A program made the position numbers and the translations under genes. A stretch of 64,000 nucleotides of DNA, taken from positions 1 to 64,000 of the forward strand of contig NZ_QKWJ01000002.1 in NCBI RefSeq assembly GCF_003353055.1. Reading direction: 5' to 3'. Below the pieces are notes generated by a model. The model saw only the letters and a list, made by a program, of their open reading frames with translations. It made no database searches and was not told where the DNA came from. The stretch is from Cupriavidus lacunae. GTDB lineage: Bacteria; Pseudomonadota; Gammaproteobacteria; Burkholderiales; Burkholderiaceae. Each line of letters starts with the position of its first letter. The stretch's first letter is position 1. Positions 57,973 to 64,000 of the stretch are shown here, one piece after another.

Positions 57973-60303
57973 ATGAGCTCCCCGACCCCTGAAAAAGGCC
58001 ACATCGCCCCCTACACCCACCCCGCCGCCGGCTGGGGTGCGTTGAAGTACGTTGCCATCAACCTGATCAAGGAGAAGGTTGCCGGTGGCAAGTACAAGAT
58101 GCTGTTCAAGCAGAACCAGGCCGATGGCTTCGACTGCCCCGGCTGTGCCTGGCCGGACCGGCAGCACGCCTCCACCTTTGAATTCTGCGAGAACGGCGTC
58201 AAGGCCGTGGCGGCCGAGTCCACCAGCATGCGCGTGACGCCGGAGTTCTTTGCGCAGCACACGGTGACGTCGCTGATGGCGCAGACGGACTATGAGCTGG
58301 AGCAACACGGGCGGCTGACGCACCCCATGGTCTACGACCCGCAGACCGACAAGTATCGTGCGATTGCCTGGGATGAGGCCTTTGCGTTGATCGGGCGCCA
58401 CCTGCGCGCGCTGCCGGACCCGAACCAGGCTGCGTTCTATACGTCGGGCCGCGCCAGCAACGAGGCCGCGTTCCTCTATCAGCTGTTCGTGCGCGCCTAC
58501 GGCACCAACAACTTCCCCGACTGCTCGAACATGTGCCACGAAGCCACCAGCCGGGGTCTGCCGCCGACCATCGGCGTGGGCAAGGCCACGGTGGTGCTGG
58601 ATGACTTCGAGCATGCCGACACCATCCTGCTGTTTGGCCACAACGCGGCCACCAACCATCCGCGCATGCTCGGCGAGCTGCGCGAGTGCGCGCGGCGTGG
58701 CGCGACCATTGTGTCGATCAACCCACTGCGCGAACGCGGGGTGGAGCGCTTCACCAGCCCGCAGCACCCGGTGGAGATGCTGACCGGCTCCAGCACCAAG
58801 ATCGCTTCGATGTTCGTGCAGCCCAAGCTGGGCGGCGACTTTGCGCTGATCAAGGGCATGGCCAAGCGCCTGGTCGAACTGGACGACGAGGCCATCCGGC
58901 ACGGCCGCGAGCGCCTGATCGACGTGGATTTCGTGCGCGAGCACACCATCGGCTTCGGCGATTTTGTCGAAGACCTGCGCGCGGAAAGCTGGGCCGACAT
59001 CATTGCCGAGTCGGGCGTGTCGCAGGAGGATATCGATGCGCTGACCCAGGTCTATGCGCGGGGCAAGCGCGTGATCGCCTGCTGGGGCATGGGGCTGACG
59101 CAGCACAAGCATTCCGTGCCGACGGTGCAGATCCTGTCCAACCTGATGATGATGCGCGGAAACATTGGCCGCCCGGGTGCCGGGCTGCTGCCGGTGCGCG
59201 GGCATTCCAACGTGCAGGGCGACCGCACGGTGGGTATCGAAGAGAAGCCTGAGCAGGAATTCCTGGACCGCCTGCAGGCCGCCTTCGGCTTCGAGCCGCC
59301 GCGCCAGCATGGGTATGACGTGGTCCACACCATCTCGGGCATGCTCGAGGGCAAGGTCAAGGTCTTTGTGGGCCTGGGTGGCAACTTCTCCACCGCCACG
59401 CCGGATACGCCGCGCACCTTCGAAGCGCTGCGCCAGTGCGACCTGACCGTGAACATTGCCACCAAGCTCAACCGCAGCCACCTGGTGCACGGCAAGGCGT
59501 CGCTGATCCTGCCCACGCTGGGCCGCACCGAGATCGACCAGCAAGATGGCGTGGCGCAGGGCGTGACCGTCGAGGACTCGGTCTGCATGGTCCATATCTC
59601 GTTCGGCATGAACGCGCCGGCGTCGCCGCACCTGTTGTCGGAGATTGCCATCGTTGCGCGTATGGCGGCGGCCACGCTCGGCTCGGAAAAGATCGACTGG
59701 CTCTGGTATGCGCAGGACTATGCCCGCATCCGCGATGCCATCGAGCAGGTGATCGACGGCTTCGAGCGCTACAACGAGCGCGTGGCGGTGCCGGGCGGGT
59801 TCCACCTGACGCCCGCGGCATGCAACCGCGTCTGGCATACGCCGTCGGGCAAGGCGCAGTTCCTGGTCAACCGCATCGACAAGGACACCCCCATCAGCCG
59901 TGCCCGCCAGAAGTATGGCGACAAGCTCATGGTGATGATGACGACGCGCTCGCACGACCAGTACAACACCACGATCTACGGCCTGGATGACCGCTACCGT
60001 GGCGTGTTCGGCCTGCGCCGGGTGGTCTTCATCAGCCCCGCCGACCTAGCGCGGCTTGGCCTGAAGGCGGGCCAGCACGTGGACATCACCAGTGTCTGGG
60101 ACGACGGCGTGCAGCGCCATGTCGAGGACTTTGTGCTGGTCGAATACGACATCCCGCAAGGCTGCCTGGGGGCGTACTACCCCGAGACCAATCCGCTGGT
60201 CCCGCTGGAAAGCACTGGCGATGGCTGCGGCACGCCCACGTCGAAGTCGGTGCCGGTGTTGCTGACGCCGTCCCGTCTCCAGCCGGCAGCGGTGGCACGC
60301 TGA
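57973..60303 (+). CDS. FdhF/YdeP-family molybdopterin oxidoreductase
   Basis: The 776-residue protein belongs to the molybdopterin oxidoreductases. The N-terminal CPGCAWPD (about residues 55-62) is typical of the FdhF/YdeP group. Cofactor-binding blocks include YTSGRASNEAAFLYQLFVRA, NMCHEATSRGLPPTIGVGK, WGMGLTQHKHSVPTVQILSN and LPTLGRTEIDQQDG, with the C-terminal MMTTRSHDQYNTTIYGLDDR. The group has formate-dehydrogenase-like and acid-resistance members; the substrate is uncertain. FdhD and MoeA genes follow, which fit maturation of this enzyme. Confidence 0.9.
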   Translation: MSSPTPEKGHIAPYTHPAAGWGALKYVAINLIKEKVAGGKYKMLFKQNQADGFDCPGCAWPDRQHASTFEFCENGVKAVAAESTSMRVTPEFFAQHTVTSLMAQTDYELEQHGRLTHPMVYDPQTDKYRAIAWDEAFALIGRHLRALPDPNQAAFYTSGRASNEAAFLYQLFVRAYGTNNFPDCSNMCHEATSRGLPPTIGVGKATVVLDDFEHADTILLFGHNAATNHPRMLGELRECARRGATIVSINPLRERGVERFTSPQHPVEMLTGSSTKIASMFVQPKLGGDFALIKGMAKRLVELDDEAIRHGRERLIDVDFVREHTIGFGDFVEDLRAESWADIIAESGVSQEDIDALTQVYARGKRVIACWGMGLTQHKHSVPTVQILSNLMMMRGNIGRPGAGLLPVRGHSNVQGDRTVGIEEKPEQEFLDRLQAAFGFEPPRQHGYDVVHTISGMLEGKVKVFVGLGGNFSTATPDTPRTFEALRQCDLTVNIATKLNRSHLVHGKASLILPTLGRTEIDQQDGVAQGVTVEDSVCMVHISFGMNAPASPHLLSEIAIVARMAAATLGSEKIDWLWYAQDYARIRDAIEQVIDGFERYNERVAVPGGFHLTPAACNRVWHTPSGKAQFLVNRIDKDTPISRARQKYGDKLMVMMTTRSHDQYNTTIYGLDDRYRGVFGLRRVVFISPADLARLGLKAGQHVDITSVWDDGVQRHVEDFVLVEYDIPQGCLGAYYPETNPLVPLESTGDGCGTPTSKSVPVLLTPSRLQPAAVAR

Positions 60304-60355
60304 TCCTGCACGCGTGCACCGCTGCGGCGAACGCAAGCCGCTGTCACTGATGAAC

Positions 60356-60387
60356 GCACCCCTCTCCCGCAAGCGGGAGAGGGGTGC
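60356..60387 (+). terminator. perfect 15-bp hairpin between fdhF-like and fdhD genes
   Basis: GCACCCCTCTCCCGC (60356-60370) pairs fully with GCGGGAGAGGGGTGC (60373-60387) across AA. No T run follows at once, though CTATTTTTTCG lies 30 bases on. It may be a transcript-stabilising or attenuating hairpin, or a dispersed repeat of the kind common in these genomes. Confidence 0.55.
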
Positions 60388-60438
60388 AAGCCGACAGCAT
60401 GCAAGCGGGCGCTGTATCTATTTTTTCGAGAGACCCCC

Positions 60439-61284
60439 ATGGAATGCACCGAACTGGTTGAACACACAGGCTATGAAGCACGCAGCATCGTGCGGCACAA
60501 AAACTGCGTGGTGCAGCCGGCCACGGACAATGTGGCGGAAGAACTGCCGGTGGCGCTGGTGTACAACGGCATCTCGCACGCCGTGATGATGGCCACGCCG
60601 CTGGACCTGGAGGCGTTCGCGGTCGGCTTCTCGCTGACCGAGGGCATCGTCAGCCGCAACGCGGAGATCCACGACCTGGAAGTGCGCGTCCACGCGCACG
60701 GCGCCGAGGTGCAGATGGAGATCAGCGAGCACGCCTTTGCCACCATGCGGGCCCGCCGGCGTGCGCTGGCGGGGCGCACCGGCTGCGGCGTCTGCGGTAT
60801 CGAGAGCATCGAGCTGCTCGACCTCCAGCCCGAGCGCATGCCCGAGCCGGCCACCCGGCTGACGCCGTCGCGCGAGATGATCGAGCGTGCCGTCGCGGCG
60901 CTGCCGTCGCACCAGCGGCTGATGCAGGCCACCGGGGGCGTCCACGCCGCGGCCTGGTGCGACGCGGGCGGCGAGATCCTGCATGTGTTCGAGGATGTGG
61001 GCCGCCACAACGGCCTGGACAAGCTGATCGGCCACCTGGCGATGCAGCGCGTGGCGATGGACGAGGGCTTCGTGCTGCTGTCCAGCCGCGCCAGCTATGA
61101 ACTGGTGCGCAAGGTGGCGCGCATGAATATCCAGATGCTGGCGACGATCTCGGCGCCGACCTCGCTGGCGATCCGTATCGCTGAGCAGGCCGGTCTGCGC
61201 CTGCTCAGCTTCTGCCGCCAGGATGGCTATGTCGACTACACCGGCGCCGCATTGGAAGCCACTCGCGGAGGCGCAACATGCTGA
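60439..61284 (+). CDS. fdhD: FdhD, formate dehydrogenase accessory sulfurtransferase
   Basis: The 281-residue protein has the FdhD sulfurtransferase features: the N-terminal PVALVYNGISHAVMMATPLD and AVGFSLTEGIVSRNAEIHDL, the catalytic Cys pair in RTGCGVCGIESIELL, and the C-terminal HVFEDVGRHNGLDKLIG and VLLSSRASYELVRKVARMNI. FdhD passes sulfur from IscS to the molybdenum cofactor of formate dehydrogenase-type enzymes. The gene follows the FdhF/YdeP-like gene, its probable client. The stop overlaps the next start by 7 bases. Confidence 0.95.
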   Translation: MECTELVEHTGYEARSIVRHKNCVVQPATDNVAEELPVALVYNGISHAVMMATPLDLEAFAVGFSLTEGIVSRNAEIHDLEVRVHAHGAEVQMEISEHAFATMRARRRALAGRTGCGVCGIESIELLDLQPERMPEPATRLTPSREMIERAVAALPSHQRLMQATGGVHAAAWCDAGGEILHVFEDVGRHNGLDKLIGHLAMQRVAMDEGFVLLSSRASYELVRKVARMNIQMLATISAPTSLAIRIAEQAGLRLLSFCRQDGYVDYTGAALEATRGGATC

Positions 61285-62489
61285 ACTTTGACGAGGCGCA
61301 GGCCGTCTTCGCGATGTGCGCGGAGCCCGTGCGGCAGACTGAAACCGTGTGGCTGGGCCTGCTGACCGGCCGCGTGCTGGCCAGCGACGTGGATGCGGTC
61401 ATCGATACGCCCGCGGCGGACCGCAGCGCCATGGACGGCTACGCGGTGCGCTGCGAAGACTGTCGCGATGGCGCCTGCCTGCCGCTGCAGCAGGTCGTCT
61501 ACGCCGGCACGCGGCCGCAGCCGCTGCTGCCCGGCCATGCCATCCGAATCTACACCGGCGGCGTGATCCCGCCCGGCGCCGATGCCGTGGTCGCGCTGGA
61601 GGATGCCGAGGAGAGCTATCGGGGCGTCTCCTGCGCGCGGGCACCCGTGGCGGGCCAGCATATCCGGCGCAAGGGCGAGGATGCCCGCCGGGGCGACCTG
61701 CTGCTGTCGGCCGGAACCGTGCTGCACGCGGGGCATATTGCCGCCCTGGCCTCGCAGGGACTCACGGAGGCCACGGTCTGCCGGCTGGTGGAGGTGGCCA
61801 TCCTGACTTCGGGCGACGAGGTGGCGGTGCACGAAGAGCCGCGCGACATGTACCAGGTGCATGACGTCAATGGTCCGATGCTCGAGTCGCTGGTGCAGTC
61901 GATGGGCGCCGTGGTCAGTTGCCACCGCCACGTGCAGGACGACGAGCGCGCCCTGCATGACATGCTGCGGGAACTGGCGGCCGACGCCGACCTGGTGCTG
62001 GTCACCGGCGGGGCCTCGGTCGGCCAGCGCGACCTGGTCGCGGCGGCGCTGGCTTCGGCGGGCGGCGAGCTGCTTTGCCGTGGCGTCAACATGAAGCCCG
62101 GCAAGCCGGTCACGGTGGGGCGCCTGCGCGGCAAGCCCGTGGTGTGCCTGCCCGGCAATCCGGCGGCCGCCTATGCCACCTTCGCGTTGCTGGTGACGCC
62201 GCTGCTGCGCCGCCTGCAGGGGCGCGCGGAGCTGTTCCCGCCTGTAGGCCGGGTCAGGGCCGCACTGGCGGGCACGCGCCCGCATCCTGGCGACGCCTTC
62301 TGGCGCGTGGGCGAGATCGGCAACCTCGGCGGCCGCGAGAGCTTCGTGCAGGTCAATGCACAGCAGGGCGCGGCCTCGGTGTCGGCGCTCGGCCAGGCCT
62401 GCGGCTTTGTGCGGGTGGAACCCCAATGTGCCGGACAGCTCCAAAATGTGCCCCTGCCGTACTATGATCTTCATCGTTGGCTCAGCTGA
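61278..62489 (+). CDS. moeA: molybdopterin molybdotransferase MoeA
   Basis: The 403-residue protein carries the MoeA signatures: DTPAADRSAMDGYAVRCEDC, RIYTGGVIPPGADAVVALED, GQHIRRKGEDARRGDLLLSA, VTGGASVGQRDLVAAALAS and VNMKPGKPVTVGRLRGKPVV with CLPGNPAAAYATFALLVTPL. The enzyme inserts molybdate into adenylated molybdopterin. The overlap with fdhD makes a cofactor-maturation pair next to a molybdoenzyme. It is probably an additional MoeA copy dedicated to this operon, since other moa/mob genes are not here. Confidence 0.95.
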   Translation: MLNFDEAQAVFAMCAEPVRQTETVWLGLLTGRVLASDVDAVIDTPAADRSAMDGYAVRCEDCRDGACLPLQQVVYAGTRPQPLLPGHAIRIYTGGVIPPGADAVVALEDAEESYRGVSCARAPVAGQHIRRKGEDARRGDLLLSAGTVLHAGHIAALASQGLTEATVCRLVEVAILTSGDEVAVHEEPRDMYQVHDVNGPMLESLVQSMGAVVSCHRHVQDDERALHDMLRELAADADLVLVTGGASVGQRDLVAAALASAGGELLCRGVNMKPGKPVTVGRLRGKPVVCLPGNPAAAYATFALLVTPLLRRLQGRAELFPPVGRVRAALAGTRPHPGDAFWRVGEIGNLGGRESFVQVNAQQGAASVSALGQACGFVRVEPQCAGQLQNVPLPYYDLHRWLS

Positions 62490-62558
62490 CGGCGGCCCGG
62501 CGTGCGGGCCGATTCAGGCACCGACGGGGCGCAAGTGACATGGCAAGGGGAGCGCAGC

Positions 62559-64000
62559 GTGAAACTATATGAAAAGCTGGCTGCGGATATCGAGGCATTG
62601 GTGCAACAGGGGGTGCTACTGCCCGGCGAGCGGATTCCCTCGGTGCGGCAGACCAGCCAGCACCATCGCATGAGCATTACCACGGTGATCCGGGCCTACG
62701 TCATGCTGGAAAGCCGCGGCATCATCGAAAGCCGGCCGCAGTCTGGCTACTTCGTGCGCGCGCGGCCGGGCGAGCCGGTGTTCGAGCTGCGCCCGTCCAG
62801 GCCCAGTGCCAAGCCCTCGGCGGTGGATGTCAGCGCGCTGGTGCTTTCCACGCTGCGCTCGATCCGGTCCGATGACGCCGTGCCGCTCGGTTCGCCCTAT
62901 CCGGACCCTTCGCTGTTCCCGTGGCAGCGCATCAACCAGTACGCCAACAATATTGCGCGCCGCTATGCCAAGTGGACCATGCTGGACGACCTGCCGCCTG
63001 GCAGCCCCGAGCTGATCCGGCAAATCTCGCGCCGCTACCTCGAGAACGGCTACGCCATCGATCCGAACGAGGTGATCGTCACCATCGGCGCGACCGAGGC
63101 CATCAACCTGTGCCTGCAGGCGGTGGCCAAACCGGGCGATACCATCGCGGTGGAGTCGCCGACCTACTACGCCATGCTCCATGCCATCGAACGGCTGGGC
63201 ATGCGCGCCATCGAGGTGGCGACCGATCCGGCGGAAGGCATCGACATCGGCGCGCTGGCGCGGCTGATCGACGAAAAGGGCGTGGCCGCCTGCATGGTGA
63301 TGCCCAACTTCCAGAATCCGCTCGGCTTCCAGATGCCCGATGAGAAGAAGCGCGCGCTGGTGGCCATGCTGACCGAGAAGGACATCCCCGTCATCGAGAA
63401 CGACGTCTACGGCGAGCTCTATTACGGCGAGGCCCATCCCAGTTCATTGAAGGCATTCGACAAGGCAGGCATCGTGCTGCATTGCTCCTCCTTCTCGAAG
63501 ACGCTGACCAATGCCTACCGGATCGGCTGGGCGCTGCCGGGCCGCTACCGCGAGGCGGTGGAACGGCTCAAGTTCCTCAATACGCTGACCACGCCCGCCA
63601 TTCCGCAACTGGCGATCGCCGAGTTCCTGAAGAACGACGGCTACGACTTCCACCTGCGGCGGGTGCGCAAGGCCTATGCGCAGCAGGCCAGCATCATGGC
63701 CGCCGCGGTGCGCCGGTTCTTCCCGGACGGCACCACCACGTCGAGGCCGGCGGGGGGCTATGTGCTGTGGGTGCAGCTGCCTGAGGGCATCGATGCGATG
63801 GAGATGTACCACGCCGCGCTGGAGCACCGCATCACCGTGGCGCCGGGGCATATGTTTGCGCCCGGGGCCACTTACCGCCATTGCATCCGGCTGAACTACA
63901 GCGGGGAATGGTCGCCAGGCATCGAGTCTGCCGTGCAGACGCTGGGCAAGATCGCGCAGCATTTGCTGGCGCGCAGCCGGGAACCCGGCGAGGAAGAGCA
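62559..64000 (+). CDS. MocR-type GntR/aminotransferase regulator (partial, 3' end outside window)
   Basis: The start is GTG 62559 behind AAGGGGAG, and the frame is open to the window end (about 480 residues). The N-terminal GntR winged helix (KLAADIEALVQQGVLLPGER, SVRQTSQHHRMSITTVIRAY, ESRGIIESRPQSGYFV) is followed by a fold-type I aminotransferase domain with VTIGATEAINLCLQAVAKPG, MPNFQNPLGFQMPDEKKRAL, and the PLP lysine in SSFSKTLTNAYRIGW. This is the MocR/PdxR layout. It follows MoeA after 69 bases. Effector and targets are unknown. Confidence 0.92.
   Translation, partial: MKLYEKLAADIEALVQQGVLLPGERIPSVRQTSQHHRMSITTVIRAYVMLESRGIIESRPQSGYFVRARPGEPVFELRPSRPSAKPSAVDVSALVLSTLRSIRSDDAVPLGSPYPDPSLFPWQRINQYANNIARRYAKWTMLDDLPPGSPELIRQISRRYLENGYAIDPNEVIVTIGATEAINLCLQAVAKPGDTIAVESPTYYAMLHAIERLGMRAIEVATDPAEGIDIGALARLIDEKGVAACMVMPNFQNPLGFQMPDEKKRALVAMLTEKDIPVIENDVYGELYYGEAHPSSLKAFDKAGIVLHCSSFSKTLTNAYRIGWALPGRYREAVERLKFLNTLTTPAIPQLAIAEFLKNDGYDFHLRRVRKAYAQQASIMAAAVRRFFPDGTTTSRPAGGYVLWVQLPEGIDAMEMYHAALEHRITVAPGHMFAPGATYRHCIRLNYSGEWSPGIESAVQTLGKIAQHLLARSREPGEEE

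Noticed and set aside
60356..60387. Perfect 15-bp hairpin as a certain terminator
   Set aside because: No T run follows directly and similar GC hairpins occur as dispersed repeats, so it is listed with moderate confidence only.

Overview
The window looks like high-GC betaproteobacterial DNA. A Cupriavidus or Ralstonia relative is the best guess. The grounds are a CzcCBA-like heavy-metal RND operon, a TctDE-type two-component system, a trimeric general porin, MHS-family and GMC catabolic genes, and FdhF/YdeP with FdhD and MoeA. This is inferred from protein character only; no search was run.

Region 1 (1-17.3 kb) is accessory DNA of plasmid or integrative-element type. Its plus-strand genes encode a lipoprotein, several small unknown proteins, a 521-residue unknown, a MoxR-like AAA+ ATPase with a DUF3150 protein and a metallopeptidase/VWA protein, a zinc-binding protein resembling Gp3-type recombination directionality factors, and an SbcD/SbcC-like pair with a 172-residue protein between them. 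A minus-strand trio encodes an unknown, a single-pass membrane protein and a bactofilin. Six genes share a leader built from the hairpin GCGTC-NNN-GACGC plus ATCGA, further hairpins, and then a start codon 76-97 bases downstream. I regard this leader family as the best candidate for something undescribed.

Region 2 (17.36-20.55 kb) is a nested insertion. An IS200/IS605-type element with an internally deleted tnpA has its tnpB split by a 1,568-bp IS110/IS1111-type element, and removing that element restores the tnpB frame. The outer element ends inside a gene for an ABC sulfonate-type binding protein and leaves only its N-terminal third.

Region 3 (20.5-25.8 kb) is an organosulfur cluster: the binding-protein fragment and an SsuD-like monooxygenase on the minus strand, and an SfnB/DszC-like flavoprotein, cysteine dioxygenase and four-domain rhodanese on the plus strand. 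Region 4 (25.8-27.6 kb) holds two toxin-antitoxin modules, an HTH-MNT/HEPN pair with four 20-bp operator repeats and a PemK/MazF pair.

Region 5 (27.7-34.7 kb) is the metal-efflux operon. Region 6 (34.7-39.8 kb) is a TctDE-like two-component system divergent from a nitrate/sulfonate-type ABC transporter. Region 7 (39.8-40.9 kb) is a non-coding segment dominated by a palindrome of about 730 bp. Region 8 (40.9-57.6 kb) has ordinary chromosomal genes: porin, YjfB, nitronate monooxygenase, MscS-like channel, hydrolase, BON protein, a GntR/MHS/GMC/IclR catabolic cluster, uracil-DNA glycosylase, acyl-CoA dehydrogenase, and a truncated filamentous haemagglutinin. Region 9 (58-64 kb) is a molybdoenzyme cluster (FdhF/YdeP, FdhD, MoeA) followed by a MocR-type regulator that runs off the end. 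I saw no rRNA, tRNA or CRISPR array.
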